In this document: positions 34,799 through 46,324 of the stretch, one piece after another
Layout of the letters: each line of letters opens with the position of its first letter
Numbering within the stretch: the first letter of the stretch is position 1
Assembly: GCF_000420765.1 (NCBI RefSeq)
Contig: NZ_ATVO01000005.1
Location: 62,001-126,000 of the forward strand
Origin: Sandarakinorhabdus limnophila DSM 17366
GTDB lineage: Bacteria > Pseudomonadota > Alphaproteobacteria > Sphingomonadales > Sphingomonadaceae
DNA: 64,000 bases
Reading direction: 5' to 3'
Position numbers and translations under genes: made by a program
Notes under the pieces: generated by a model
Database searches by the model: none
What the model was told of the DNA's origin: nothing
The model's input: only the letters and a program-made list of their open reading frames with translations

Positions 34799-36331
34799 AT
34801 GCTGAAGCAACTGGAAGAACTGGAACGCCGCCGCGCCGCCGCCCGCATGGGTGGTGGGGAAAAGCGCATCGAGGCCCAGCACAAGAAGGGCCGGCTGACG
34901 GCGCGCGAGCGGCTGGATATCCTGCTCGATCCCGGCAGCTTTGAAGAGCTCGACATGTATGTGGAGCATAACTGCACCGAATTCGGCATGGCCGAACAGA
35001 AGATCCCCGGTGACGGCGTCGTGACCGGCAGCGGCACCATCAACGGCCGGCTGGTCTATGTCTTCTCGCAGGATTTTACCGTTTTTGGCGGCTCATTGTC
35101 TGAACGCCACGCCCAGAAGATCTGCAAGATCATGGACACCGCCATGAAGGTTGGCGCGCCGGTGATTGGCCTCAACGATTCGGGCGGGGCCCGCATCCAG
35201 GAAGGCGTCGCCAGCCTTGGTGGCTATGCCGAAGTGTTCCAGCGTAACGTGCTGGCATCCGGCGTGGTACCGCAGATTTCGCTGATCATGGGGCCCTGTG
35301 CGGGCGGCGCGGTCTACTCACCCGCCATGACCGACTTCATCTTCATGGTGAAGGATTCGAGCTACATGTTCGTCACCGGCCCGGACGTGGTGAAAACAGT
35401 GACCAACGAGGTGGTGACCCAGGAAGAACTGGGCGGCGCCATCACCCACAGCACCAAATCCGGCGTCGCCGATCTGGCGCTGGAAGATGATATCGATGCA
35501 CTGCTGCGCACGCGGATGTTCTTCGATTTCCTGCCCTTGAACAACCGCGAGGATGCGCCGTTCCGGTCCACCAGCGACGATCCGCTGCGCATTGACCACA
35601 GCCTGGACACGCTGATCCCGGCCAGCGCCGCCAAGCCGTATGACATGCACGAGCTGATCCAGAAAGTCGCCGACGATGGCGAATTCTTCGAGCTGCAGCC
35701 CGGCCATGCCGGCAATATCCTGATCGGCTTTGCGCGCATCGAAGGCCACACGGTCGGTATTGTTGCCAACCAGCCGACGGTGCTGGCCGGCTGCCTCGAC
35801 ATCAACGCCAGCAAGAAGGCCGGCCGCTTCGTGCGTTTTTGCGATGCCTTCAACATACCGATCGTGACGTTCGTGGATGTGCCCGGCTTCCTGCCCGGCG
35901 TGGCGCAGGAATATGGCGGCATCATCAAGCATGGCGCCAAACTGCTGTTCGCCTATGCCGAAGCCACCGTGCCGAAAATCACCGTGATCACGCGTAAGGC
36001 CTATGGCGGCGCCTATGACGTGATGGCGTCAAAGCATCTGCGCGGCGACTTGAACTATGCCTGGCCCACCGCCGAAATCGCCGTGATGGGCGCGAAGGGC
36101 GCCGTGGAAATCATCTTCCGCCAGGATATCGGCGACAAGGACAAGATTGCGGCCCGCACCGCCGAATATGAAGCCCGCTTCGCCAATCCGTTCGTGGCGG
36201 CGTCGATGGGCTTCATCGATGAAGTGATCATGCCGCATGCGACGCGGAAGCGGATCGCGACGGGCCTGCGGAAACTGCGCAACAAGACGCTCGAGAACCC
36301 GTGGAAAAAGCACGACAATATCCCGTTGTAA
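34799..36331 (+). CDS. pccB: Propionyl-CoA carboxylase beta subunit (carboxyltransferase)
   Basis: The 510-residue carboxyltransferase moves CO2 from biotin to propionyl-CoA to make methylmalonyl-CoA. The oxyanion-hole blocks [18 protein letters not shown] and [16 protein letters not shown] are clear, and [29 protein letters not shown] and [13 protein letters not shown] follow. The start gives [15 protein letters not shown], preceded by GGGAG. The partner pccA lies 1.3 kb downstream beyond two small genes. Acetyl-CoA specificity cannot be fully excluded. Confidence 0.94.
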   Translation: MLKQLEELERRRAAARMGGGEKRIEAQHKKGRLTARERLDILLDPGSFEELDMYVEHNCTEFGMAEQKIPGDGVVTGSGTINGRLVYVFSQDFTVFGGSLSERHAQKICKIMDTAMKVGAPVIGLNDSGGARIQEGVASLGGYAEVFQRNVLASGVVPQISLIMGPCAGGAVYSPAMTDFIFMVKDSSYMFVTGPDVVKTVTNEVVTQEELGGAITHSTKSGVADLALEDDIDALLRTRMFFDFLPLNNREDAPFRSTSDDPLRIDHSLDTLIPASAAKPYDMHELIQKVADDGEFFELQPGHAGNILIGFARIEGHTVGIVANQPTVLAGCLDINASKKAGRFVRFCDAFNIPIVTFVDVPGFLPGVAQEYGGIIKHGAKLLFAYAEATVPKITVITRKAYGGAYDVMASKHLRGDLNYAWPTAEIAVMGAKGAVEIIFRQDIGDKDKIAARTAEYEARFANPFVAASMGFIDEVIMPHATRKRIATGLRKLRNKTLENPWKKHDNIPL

Positions 36332-36341
36332 GCGGGACGTG

Positions 36342-36809
36342 ATGCCCGAAACCTATCTCGTCTGGAAATTCCTGCACATCACCGGTGTCGTGATGTTGAT
36401 GGGCAACATCACTGTGACGGCGATCTGGAAGTATTTCGCCGATCGCGACGGCCGCGGCCCGGTGCTGCAGTTCGCCCAGAAACTCATCACCTACACCGAT
36501 TGGTCGATGACGGTGTGGGGCGTGGTGCTGACCATGGTTGGCGGCTATGGCCTTGCCATTCAAGGCCAATTTGATCTTGTTAGCGGCTGGTTGCTCTGGG
36601 CGCAGCTTTGTTTCGTCGCCGCCGGATTGATCTGGATGGGGCTGATCGTGCCGATCCAGATCAAGAGCGCGCGGATGGCGCGCCAATTCGGTGATGGGCC
36701 AGTGCCCGATGCCTACAAGGCCTTGTCAAAACGATGGATTTTCTGGGGACTCATCTCCACCGTGCCACTGGTGGCGGCGCTGTGGCTGATGATTGCCCGG
36801 CCCGCCTGA
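36342..36809 (+). CDS. DUF2269-like four-helix membrane protein
   Basis: A 155-residue integral membrane protein with about four helices and a conserved-looking first helix (WKFLHITGVVMLMGNITVTA) containing a His, as in DUF2269 and related heme-like four-helix families. GMPETYLV-like start follows a GGGAC ribosome site 10 bases after pccB. It is probably co-transcribed with pccB, but no functional link is evident. Confidence 0.78.
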   Translation: MPETYLVWKFLHITGVVMLMGNITVTAIWKYFADRDGRGPVLQFAQKLITYTDWSMTVWGVVLTMVGGYGLAIQGQFDLVSGWLLWAQLCFVAAGLIWMGLIVPIQIKSARMARQFGDGPVPDAYKALSKRWIFWGLISTVPLVAALWLMIARPA

Positions 36810-36932
36810 GCACCAATGTGACGGCTATATTGCAGAAAAAAGACTCTTAAATGACATTTTCGTGACAATCTTGTTGCATTCACGTGACATTGCTCGCATC
36901 ATCCTCTCATCAAGTGTTTTGGGAGGTACATG

Positions 36933-37244
36933 ATGCGCATCACGATAGCTCTTCTCGCCGCCGCAACGTTGGCGATGCCGGCTCTGGCCGCCGAACCCGG
37001 CTATGAACAGTGGCAGGTGAAGGTGCAGACTGCGGATCTCGATCTGTCGTCGGCCACTGGCCAGCGCGCGCTGGACAAGCGCCTGTCGCAAGCGGTGACG
37101 CGCCTGTGCGGATACCCGGTCACCTTCACCCGTGACGAACTGGCGGCCTTTGATGCCTGCCGGACCGATGCGATGAAGGCTGCTGCGCCGCAGATTGATG
37201 CGGCCCGCGCCCGGCTCGCTGTTGCGGTTGCTTCCAACCGCTGA
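36933..37244 (+). CDS. UrcA family protein
   Basis: A 103-residue secreted protein with a signal peptide (MRITIALLAAATLAMPALA) and the UrcA core, DLDLSSATGQRALDKRLSQA with two Cys (RLCGYP, DACRTD) that probably pair. Function is unknown; the family is common in Sphingomonadales and Caulobacterales. GGGAGG lies 6 bases before the second of two adjacent ATGs, which I chose. A hairpin terminator follows directly. Confidence 0.88.
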   Translation: MRITIALLAAATLAMPALAAEPGYEQWQVKVQTADLDLSSATGQRALDKRLSQAVTRLCGYPVTFTRDELAAFDACRTDAMKAAAPQIDAARARLAVAVASNR

Positions 37245-37266
37245 AATTCATTCAAGCCTGAACCCG

Positions 37267-37297
37267 AAAGGGCCGGTGCTCACGCGCCGGCCCTTTT
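37267..37297 (+). terminator. Intrinsic terminator after urcA
   Basis: A 10-base-pair stem (37267-37276 with 37287-37296) with a 10-base loop and a CCCTTTT end lies 22 bases after the urcA stop. The A-rich left flank means it may work weakly on the other strand too. Confidence 0.8.
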
Positions 37298-37664
37298 GCA
37301 TTCACCGGGTTGGCGACAGGCCTTCAAACTGAACCACGTCACCGGTCAGGGCGGCAAAGGCAGCAGCGATGGTGGCAAAGAACAAACGCATGGAAAATTC
37401 CGGAAATCAGAGGAGTGGCCGGCGCCGCTGCAGGGGATCAGCAGCGCCGGCCGGGGTATGACCGATGGATGCAGCCTGTGGGGGGATCGGCTGCCCGGGG
37501 GAAGGGGACCATCTGTCACGCCCGCCTGCCTGTGCTGATGCACCGCACCTGACGCAAAGCCCAACAAGTCGTGCCTGCTAAGGGTCATCGCCAAAATCGA
37601 TATGTTGCATGGTGGCCCCGCCCCGCTATGGAGCAATCATACGAGCAGACGGGAGCCACACGCC
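37298..37664. other. Intergenic region with a long hairpin and a possible 29-residue minus-strand ORF
   Basis: No clear gene. A 14-base-pair inverted repeat with one mismatch (37417-37430 and 37439-37452) has no T tract on either side, so it is not a plain terminator. On the minus strand 37391-37302 encodes a 29-residue peptide starting MRLFFATIAAAFAALTGD, hydrophobic at first, then polar (VVQFEGLSPTR). The pccA ribosome site (GGGAG) is at 37651-37655. The short ORF could be a small membrane protein or chance. Confidence 0.4.
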
Positions 37665-39671
<2,007 letters not shown>

Positions 39672-39679
39672 AAGGCCCT

Positions 39680-41167
39680 TCACTTCGCTTCCGCGGTCTC
39701 CTGCACCTCTTTCGGCGGCCCTTCTTCAAGCCGCTTCACGAACGCCGCCGCGTCGCCGGCCAGCGCTGCCTCGCGCAAGCTGCGGGCAAGCGCCGCATAA
39801 CCGTCACCGTGCGGCGCGAAGGCCACTGGTTCCAGAACCTTGGCGGCGTCCGCCATGCGGCCCTTGCGCACCAGCACGGTCGCCATGTCGATCACGATGC
39901 CCGACGCTTGCGGTGCCAGTTCCCACATTCTCTGCACCACGTTGAACAAATTGTCGTCCACCGGGCCGCGTTCGATATCGCTGGTGTGCACGTACAGATG
40001 CAGGGCCCGCCAGTCCGCCGGTGCGGCCTTCGCGGCCCGCACCAGCAGGCGCCGCGCCTCACCGCGATTGGCGCGCGCGTCGACGGCGAGCAGGGCTTCG
40101 GCCTTCAGGCGCAGCAGATCGGAATCGCCGGGCGAGGCGGCCAACTGGCCATCGAGCAAGCTGCTCGCCCGCGCCTTGTCCCCCCAGTACATCTCGGCCA
40201 GCGCCAATGTGCGGGTTGCCAGCACGTCGCCCTGGTGGCGCGCGGTGGCACCCCGCACCCGGGCCAGCGCCGCCTTGGGATCCGGCGCCTCGCCGCCTCT
40301 GTTGTCCAGCCAGGCGTACAGCATGATCACATCGCCCGCCGATGCCGACAGATCGCGCACGGTCACCATTGCGGTTTCCGGCCCCTTGCGGGTGAGCCGG
40401 CTGAAGGTCATCCGGCTCATATAGGCCTTCAGCGGGCCATTGAGTTCCCGCGGCTCGGGCAGCACGTTCGCCTTGAACGCGCTGAGCGGATCAGTGCCGC
40501 CGGCGACGGCCCGCAGATAGGCGTTCAGCTTTTCCGACATGCCCGGCGCACGGAACATGTAATGGGTCAGCAGCCAGCTTTGGGCATAGAACATCAACAC
40601 GTCTGCCGATCGCAGTTTTGCCGTTTCCCGCCCGATCACCCGATCCCAGTTCAGCCATTGCTGGCTGAGCGAATAGGCGCGGCCGGCATCGAACAGGCCG
40701 AAATCAACCCGCGTCGGGAAGAAGGTTGCGGTCATGAAATATTCGGCAAAGCCTTCCAAATACCAGGCCGGATAGCTTTGCCCGGTGGAGGCAAACATGT
40801 GGTGGTGGGCATATTCGTGCAGCAGCACCTTCTGGCCGAATTCCCCCTTGGTGGCGAACGCCACGATGCCGCGATCGCCGGCATTGTAGAACCCGGCGAC
40901 ATCCGGACCGACCTTGCCGAACGGCACGGCACTGGAAATCGTATCGACGATATAGATATCCAGTTTCGGCGCCGCATCATCCACCTGGGCCGTGGTGAAT
41001 TTGCCCAGCAGAGTGCGATAATCTTCCAGCAGTTCTGCCCGCCGCCGCAGATCAGCGGCCGACATGTCGGCATACACCCGGAAATGCGTCGATTCCGCCA
41101 CCCGCCACGCCGCCGCACCGGGGGAGGCCACCACAAGACCAATCAACAGGAACAGCAGCGTACGCAT
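39680..41167 (-). CDS. Secreted HExxH-motif protein with TPR-like C-terminus
   Basis: A 495-residue exported protein (signal MRTLLFLLIGLVVASPGAAA). Residues about 110-155 have LLHEYAHHHMF and, downstream, WYLEGFAEYFM, a gluzincin-like HExxH plus Glu arrangement consistent with a zinc peptidase. The C-terminal half is a run of helical repeats (for example LALAEMYWGDKARASSLLDG and MATVLVRKGRMADAAKVLEP) resembling tetratricopeptides. It is probably periplasmic. The substrate is unknown. It converges on pccA with an 8-base gap. Confidence 0.75.
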   Translation of the reverse strand: MRTLLFLLIGLVVASPGAAAWRVAESTHFRVYADMSAADLRRRAELLEDYRTLLGKFTTAQVDDAAPKLDIYIVDTISSAVPFGKVGPDVAGFYNAGDRGIVAFATKGEFGQKVLLHEYAHHHMFASTGQSYPAWYLEGFAEYFMTATFFPTRVDFGLFDAGRAYSLSQQWLNWDRVIGRETAKLRSADVLMFYAQSWLLTHYMFRAPGMSEKLNAYLRAVAGGTDPLSAFKANVLPEPRELNGPLKAYMSRMTFSRLTRKGPETAMVTVRDLSASAGDVIMLYAWLDNRGGEAPDPKAALARVRGATARHQGDVLATRTLALAEMYWGDKARASSLLDGQLAASPGDSDLLRLKAEALLAVDARANRGEARRLLVRAAKAAPADWRALHLYVHTSDIERGPVDDNLFNVVQRMWELAPQASGIVIDMATVLVRKGRMADAAKVLEPVAFAPHGDGYAALARSLREAALAGDAAAFVKRLEEGPPKEVQETAEAK

Positions 41168-41240
41168 CAGGCCAGCATCACAACAATGTGGCAGCCGTCA
41201 ACAATTGCCGAAGAGAATTTTTCGTTAACCTTTCTCCCTT

Positions 41241-42023
41241 ATGAATCCGTTTTGGATCTGTTGCATTCGGATTGGGTCGAACGTGATTTCCTTGCGCCAT
41301 CTTGCTTGCCTTGCGGCAGGCGTCTTATCCCTTGCGCCGGCTCCCGGCTCGGCCACGGTCATCCTGTCGTCCGGCCCCGTCTCCCCCCTGCCCTCCGAAC
41401 TGGGCGCCCGCGCGCGTTGGGGCGGCACCGGGTTTGAAGCGGTGATGCTCGATGCCGGCACCCAGGTGGTGGGCACGACGCTGAACCCCGTTGGTTCCCC
41501 GGTGTGGCAACTCGGCCAGCCGCACGCGTTTCGCCTGTTCTGGGAATGGTTCAGCGGCACACTAACCTGGCAAATCGATTTCGATCGCAACGGCAGCTTT
41601 GGCGCCGGTGAAACTGCCAGCCTCACCCGGGTGGCGCGGATCGGCACCACCTTCGACTATATCCTGCTCACCGCCGACAGCCGCACGGCCGGCGCGAACA
41701 GCAACGCCATCGACATCAACAATTTTCGCATCAATGGCACCAATTTGGGCAACTTCAGGGCTGACAGCAGCAGCCCCAACATTGGCCAATGGTTCGAGCC
41801 GGCCAGCCCAGGTCCGCGCTTCCGTTCAATCGAGATCTTGGGCGACATGGTCTACCGCAACACTGGTGGCAATGGTGCTTTCCAGGGCGAGCGGCCGCGC
41901 ATGCAGCTGCAATTCTTTGGCCCGGAACCGGTGCCGGAACCGGCAAGCTGGGTGATGCTGGTGGCCGGCTTTGGCGCCGTGGGGGCCGCCCTGCGCCGCC
42001 GCCGGACGGTGGCAGCCGCCTGA
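41241..42023 (+). CDS. PEP-CTERM sorting domain protein
   Basis: A 260-residue secreted protein with a C-terminal VPEPASWVMLVAGFGAVG plus RRRR exosortase signal. The N-terminal hydrophobic stretch LRHLACLAAGVLSLAPAPGSA is the signal peptide. The body is a beta-rich region with a FNG-like repeat (TWQIDFDRNGSFGAGETASL). The ATG at 41241 puts 17 extra residues before the signal; a GTG at 41283 may be the true start. No enzymatic motif is seen. It converges with ogt. Confidence 0.87.
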   Translation: MNPFWICCIRIGSNVISLRHLACLAAGVLSLAPAPGSATVILSSGPVSPLPSELGARARWGGTGFEAVMLDAGTQVVGTTLNPVGSPVWQLGQPHAFRLFWEWFSGTLTWQIDFDRNGSFGAGETASLTRVARIGTTFDYILLTADSRTAGANSNAIDINNFRINGTNLGNFRADSSSPNIGQWFEPASPGPRFRSIEILGDMVYRNTGGNGAFQGERPRMQLQFFGPEPVPEPASWVMLVAGFGAVGAALRRRRTVAAA

Positions 42024-42027
42024 ACCC

Positions 42028-42543
42028 TTACGCCAGCAGCGGCGCCAGCGCGCCTTCGTGCCTGAGCAGCCAAGCCTTGCGCTCCACCCCGCCGGCATAG
42101 CCCGTCAGCGCGCCGCCGGAACCCATCACACGGTGGCAGGGCACGACGATGCCAATGGGATTGGCACCGTTGGCCAGACCAATGGCGCGGCTGGCGGTGG
42201 GTTGGCCGATGGCGGCCGCAAGCTGGCCATAGCTGCGGGTTTCGCCGGCCGGAATCTGGCGCAGCGCGGCCCATACGCGGCGCTGGAATTCGCTGCCGAT
42301 GCGGGCGACTGGCAGGCCATCGAGCGCGGTGACTGCGCCGGTGAAATAGGCAGCGAGCGCTCCCGTCAATTCCGCTGGCGGTTCGCCCGGCGCGAGGCTG
42401 GCACCGGGATGGTGGCGCGCGAACAGCCGGTGCAGGCGCGCTTCGAAATCCGCGAAGTCGAGCGCATGCAGCGTGCCATCGGCGGCAGTGACGGCGAGGA
42501 GATCGCCCAGCGGGCTGGGCAGGCGGGAGAGAGTGTGGCTCAT
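42028..42543 (-). CDS. ogt: Methylated-DNA-protein-cysteine methyltransferase
   Basis: A 171-residue suicide enzyme that removes O6-alkyl groups from guanine. The active-site IVVPCHRVMGSGG contains the acceptor Cys, and QRRVWAALRQIPAGETRSYG is the DNA-binding helix region. A short N-terminal domain is present, as in Ogt; there is no Ada-type N-terminal zinc domain. The gene starts 50 bases after htrA stops, on the same strand. Confidence 0.95.
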   Translation of the reverse strand: MSHTLSRLPSPLGDLLAVTAADGTLHALDFADFEARLHRLFARHHPGASLAPGEPPAELTGALAAYFTGAVTALDGLPVARIGSEFQRRVWAALRQIPAGETRSYGQLAAAIGQPTASRAIGLANGANPIGIVVPCHRVMGSGGALTGYAGGVERKAWLLRHEGALAPLLA

Positions 42544-42592
42544 GCCCCTTTCCTACCGGCGTTCACGATGCTGCGCTGGCGGAAATCCGCCA

Positions 42593-44080
42593 TCATGTCC
42601 GGCAGCTGATCCCGCCGGCATTGTTCACCCCGCATTCGGCGCGCTGTTCACCCATGGCAAAGCGCACCAGCAACGCGCCGGCGTTGGACTGGCGGATCAC
42701 GTCGGCCACCGATCGCACCGGCTGGCCGCCCACGCTTTCCAGCAGGGCGCCGGGGCGCAGAAAGCGCAAGGCTGGTGCGTTGGCCTCGATCGCCACCACC
42801 ACCACGCCCTGTTCGGGCAGACCGGCGCCGAGTTCCTGGGCATAGGCCGGCGACAGATTGGCGACCGTCACGCCGTTCAGGATGGAGCGGCCGGCCAGCC
42901 GCGTGATGCTGCGCGGCGGATTTTCCGGCGGCGGCGCCAGCGTCACCGGCACCTGCCGTTCCGCACCATCACGCCACAGCCGCATGTTCAGCGTGGTGCC
43001 AACGCCTTCGGTGGCCAGCGAATAACGCAGCTGCCCGCCATTGGCGACTTCCTTGCCGTCCACGCTTTTCAGCACGTCGCCAGCCTTGACGCCAGCCTTG
43101 GCGCCGGGGCTGCCGGGCACAACGCCGGTCACCAGCAGCCCGCCGGGGCGATCGAGGCCAAGCTGCTTCGCCGTATCGGCGGTGAGCGCTTCGCCCTCTA
43201 CCCCGATCCAGCCGGAAACCAGCTTGCCCTTGTCGGCCGCGTTCAGGAACACGCGTACCATCTTGGAGGGGATGGCAAAACCGATGCCGTTGGAACCGCC
43301 GCCGCGGCTGAAGATGGCCGTGGGCACGCCGATCAGCCGGCCTTGCGAATCCAGCAGTGCGCCGCCCGAATTGCCGGGGTTGATGGCCGCATCAGTCTGG
43401 ATGAAGAACTGCCAATCGGAAACGCCGATGCCGGTGCGGGCCAGTGCCGAAACAATGCCGGTCGTCACCGTCTGGCCAACGCCAAACGGGTTGCCGATGG
43501 CCACGGTCACATCACCCACTTCCACCCGGTCGCTATCGGCCATGCGGATCACCGGGAGCACGGCGCCTTCGGTTTCCACCTTCAGCAGCGCCAAATCGAG
43601 GCGCGGATCGGCAAACAGGATCTTGGCCTTGAACTCGCGCCGATCGGCCAGGGCGACCAGGATCTGGTCTGCCCCTTCCACCACGTGGTTGTTGGTGATG
43701 ATCAGGCCATCGGCGCCAACGATCACGCCCGATCCCAACGATTGCGACACGCGCGGCTGCACCGGGGCACCACCGAAGAACCGCTGAATGAATTCCTCGT
43801 TCATGCTGCGCGGCCGGCGATCCACCGTGGCGGTGTAGATGTTGACGACAGCGGGCGCGGCGGATTTGACCACGGGCGCGAAGCTGAGCGCCACCTGGCC
43901 GGATTGCGGCACGGCGCGGGGCACGTCGGTCGTGTCCATCGGCGGAATCTGCGCCGCGACATGGCCGGTGTCCGACAGCTGGGCGATGCCCACCGCCAGC
44001 CCGACGCCCGCCGCCGCGCCCAAAAGCACGCCGCCCGCCAATTTCAGCCTGTCCACCATGAGAGCGAATATCCTGTTCAT
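42593..44080 (-). CDS. DegP/HtrA-type periplasmic serine protease
   Basis: A 495-residue trypsin-like protease with an N-terminal signal/anchor (LAGGVLLGAAAGVGLAVGIA). The catalytic residues are His in ITNNHVVEGAD, Asp in RLDLALLKV and Ser in INPGNSGGALLD. Two PDZ domains follow (about residues 285-385 and 400-490); the first has GLLVTGVVPGSPGAKAGVKAGD. It degrades misfolded envelope proteins. The C-terminal residues contain a Cys pair (ECGVNNAGGISC). An internal start at the eighth codon is possible. Confidence 0.93.
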   Translation of the reverse strand: MNRIFALMVDRLKLAGGVLLGAAAGVGLAVGIAQLSDTGHVAAQIPPMDTTDVPRAVPQSGQVALSFAPVVKSAAPAVVNIYTATVDRRPRSMNEEFIQRFFGGAPVQPRVSQSLGSGVIVGADGLIITNNHVVEGADQILVALADRREFKAKILFADPRLDLALLKVETEGAVLPVIRMADSDRVEVGDVTVAIGNPFGVGQTVTTGIVSALARTGIGVSDWQFFIQTDAAINPGNSGGALLDSQGRLIGVPTAIFSRGGGSNGIGFAIPSKMVRVFLNAADKGKLVSGWIGVEGEALTADTAKQLGLDRPGGLLVTGVVPGSPGAKAGVKAGDVLKSVDGKEVANGGQLRYSLATEGVGTTLNMRLWRDGAERQVPVTLAPPPENPPRSITRLAGRSILNGVTVANLSPAYAQELGAGLPEQGVVVVAIEANAPALRFLRPGALLESVGGQPVRSVADVIRQSNAGALLVRFAMGEQRAECGVNNAGGISCRT

Positions 44081-44155
44081 AATGCCGAGATTGCTGCGCG
44101 AAGTTTAAGCAGCCATGAATATGGGGAGCGATTTGGCTTTGCGAAGGGGCACATC

Positions 44156-44767
44156 ATGAAACTCTGGCACTGCCACGATGCGCGCAGTTTCCGGCCGCTG
44201 TGGGCGCTGGAGGAACTCGGCCTGCCCTATGAGCTGGTGCTGCTGCCCTTCCCGCCGCGCTGGATGGAGCCGAGCTTTCTTGAGTTGAACCCACTCGGCA
44301 CTATCCCTTTCTTCACGGATGGTGACGTGAAGATGACCGAAAGCGCCGCCATCTGCCAATATCTGGCCGACAAGGTAAGCGCCTTGCGGGTGCTGCCCGG
44401 CGATCCGCGCTATGGTGATTACCTGAATTTCCTGCACCAGTCCGACGCGACACTCACCTTCCCGCAGACGCTGGTGCTGCGTTACACGCAGCTTGAGAAA
44501 CCGGAAAACCGCAACCCCAAGGTGGCGAGCGACTATCGCCGCTGGTTCATCGCCCGCACCACCTGGGCCGAACGCGCACTGTCTGATGGCCGGCCGTGGC
44601 TGTGCGGCGATACGTTCACCGTCGCCGATATCGCCGTCGCCTATGCGCTGCTGCTGGCGGGCAATCTCGGCCACCTCGGCGAGGTTGGCCCGCATCTGCT
44701 GTCATACTGGGAACGGTGTCAGGCGCGGGATGGCTTCCAGCGCGCCAAGGCGGCGCAGAAGGCTTAG
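44156..44767 (+). CDS. Glutathione S-transferase family protein
   Basis: A 203-residue GST with an N-terminal thioredoxin fold (MKLWHCHDARSFRPLWALEE, then NPLGTIPFFTDGD and MTESAAICQYLAD) and a helical C-terminal domain with TFTVADIAVAYALLL. The N-terminal nucleophile could be Ser11 or a neighbouring residue. GAAGGGG lies 7 bases before the ATG. It may conjugate or reduce electrophiles; the substrate is unknown. It is divergent from htrA and converges with the DUF952 gene. Confidence 0.92.
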   Translation: MKLWHCHDARSFRPLWALEELGLPYELVLLPFPPRWMEPSFLELNPLGTIPFFTDGDVKMTESAAICQYLADKVSALRVLPGDPRYGDYLNFLHQSDATLTFPQTLVLRYTQLEKPENRNPKVASDYRRWFIARTTWAERALSDGRPWLCGDTFTVADIAVAYALLLAGNLGHLGEVGPHLLSYWERCQARDGFQRAKAAQKA

Positions 44768-45063
44768 GCCGCGCGCACCGCGATCACCTCATCCAGCCTG
44801 AGCGGGCGATAGAGGTGCGGGAACAATTGCCCGCCGCGGCTTTCCTCCCACTTCAACGCGTCGCCCAGCGCGTCGGCATCCAGCGTCAGCGCCATCACGC
44901 CCACATCGCCGGCAAACCATTTGGTCAGGGTGCCGGGCGCCTGTTCGGGCGTGGAGATGTGAATATAGCCATCACGCAGATCATCCGCCGATCCGGCAAA
45001 CACGCGCGTTTCCTGAAACTGTGCCCATTCATCGGCGCGCAACAGCTTGATGATCGGTGTCAT
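44764..45063 (-). CDS. DUF952 family protein
   Basis: A 99-residue DUF952 protein. The core blocks are DGYIHISTPEQAPGTLTKWF and LKWEESRGGQLFPHLYRPL, typical of this family of unknown function. It overlaps the stop of the cyclophilin gene by four bases and ends across the GST stop on the other strand. It is the last gene of the ruvX-msrB-ppi-DUF952 operon. Confidence 0.93.
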   Translation of the reverse strand: MTPIIKLLRADEWAQFQETRVFAGSADDLRDGYIHISTPEQAPGTLTKWFAGDVGVMALTLDADALGDALKWEESRGGQLFPHLYRPLRLDEVIAVRAA

Positions 45064-45962
45064 TTCACCTCACGCACGGGTACTTTCAGCGTGCACAGAT
45101 CGGCCGCGCCGGCCTGACGCACGAAGAAACCGGTGCGGTTAGCGCGGGCCTGCACCACCTGGGCAAAGCTGGGGCTGGCCGTGTCCATCATCTGCCAGCG
45201 CGGAAAGCCGGGGATCTGGCTGGCGAGGCGCACGCGGGTGATCTTGGTGCGCTGACGCTCATCCTTGTAGAAACCCAGCGCCTCGGTGCCGCGCGGCAGG
45301 GCGGCGTGCGGCTCGATGCCGGCCAGCACCCGGCCCACGTTGGCGATGTTGCGATCAAGATGGCGCGGGCCATGGCCGATCACGGCATAAAGCTCGGCGC
45401 CGTCGCCGGTATCCGGCGGCATGTCGCGGCCCACGCCCACCGTGCCATAGCAATGCGCCAGCCACACCGTGCCGGTGCTCTGGTCGCGCGCTGCCTGCCA
45501 GCCCGACACAAAGCCGGCTTCGGCATAGCTGTCCTTGAACGGCGACGGCGTGAAGGCGACATCGGCGATGGGGCGCTCATACTCCGCCGGCAGCCGTTCC
45601 GGCCGCACGCGCTGTTCGCGCACATCGGGCGGCTGGCTCACCGGTTCCTTGCCGCTCTCCGGCTTGGCGGCCCATTGCACGACATAATTGTCCTGCACCC
45701 GCACGATACGGCTCTCATCAAAGCGGCCGGCACGCACCAGTTTCTGGATGGCCGCCACGTGCTGCGGCGCGAATTGCGGCGCCAGCTGGATCACCATGCG
45801 GCCGGCGGCGCTGTCCATCACCATGATGTGATCGGGGTTGATGTCGAGCCAATGCGCGCCCGGTGCGTTGGCGGCAATATCATCGGCGGACGTGTTGACC
45901 AAGGACGGCGGCGGCGCTTGCGCCAGCAGCAGTGGCGCCGCGAGGAGGAGCAGCTTGCGCAT
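45060..45962 (-). CDS. Secreted cyclophilin-type peptidyl-prolyl isomerase
   Basis: A 300-residue protein with a signal peptide ([16 protein letters not shown]). The cyclophilin domain begins at about residue 45 ([21 protein letters not shown]) and includes [21 protein letters not shown] and [16 protein letters not shown]. It is longer than a minimal cyclophilin because of insertions. It should accelerate proline isomerisation of periplasmic proteins. Its ATG shares a base with the msrB stop (TGATG). Confidence 0.9.
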   Translation of the reverse strand: MRKLLLLAAPLLLAQAPPPSLVNTSADDIAANAPGAHWLDINPDHIMVMDSAAGRMVIQLAPQFAPQHVAAIQKLVRAGRFDESRIVRVQDNYVVQWAAKPESGKEPVSQPPDVREQRVRPERLPAEYERPIADVAFTPSPFKDSYAEAGFVSGWQAARDQSTGTVWLAHCYGTVGVGRDMPPDTGDGAELYAVIGHGPRHLDRNIANVGRVLAGIEPHAALPRGTEALGFYKDERQRTKITRVRLASQIPGFPRWQMMDTASPSFAQVVQARANRTGFFVRQAGAADLCTLKVPVREVK

Positions 45963-46324
45963 CAGGCGTCCTCCGCCTGAAAGTCCAGCGCCAGGCCGTT
46001 GATGCAGTGGCGCAGGCCTGTCGGCGGCGGCCCATCGGGGAACACATGGCCCAAATGCCCGCCGCAGCCGGCGCAATGGACTTCGGTGCGCACCATGCCG
46101 TGGCTCACATCGGTCTTTGTGCCCACCGCGCCTTCCACGGCGTCGTAAAAGCTCGGCCAGCCGGAACCGGAGTTGAACTTGGTGCCCGACCGGTAGAGCA
46201 GCGCACCACAGCCGGCGCAGTGATAGTCGCCAGTGCGCTTTTCATCGTTGAGCGGCGAAGTGAACGGCCGTTCGGTGGCATGTTCGAACAGCACGGCGCG
46301 GGCTTCGGGGCTAAGGCAGCTCAT
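45962..46324 (-). CDS. msrB: Peptide-methionine (R)-S-oxide reductase
   Basis: A 120-residue MsrB that reduces methionine-R-sulfoxide in proteins. The catalytic Cys is in RHCINGLALDF, and two CAGC pairs (YHCAGCGALLY, VHCAGCGGHLGH) bind zinc. SGSGWPSF is conserved. There is no signal peptide. I chose the ATG sharing a base with the ruvX stop, with GGAGAG upstream, over one four codons earlier. Confidence 0.95.
   Translation of the reverse strand: MSCLSPEARAVLFEHATERPFTSPLNDEKRTGDYHCAGCGALLYRSGTKFNSGSGWPSFYDAVEGAVGTKTDVSHGMVRTEVHCAGCGGHLGHVFPDGPPPTGLRHCINGLALDFQAEDA

Noticed and set aside
42473-44155. Upstream extension of the GST frame through the antisense of htrA
   Set aside because: The ATG at 44156 has a good ribosome site and gives the normal GST N-terminus.
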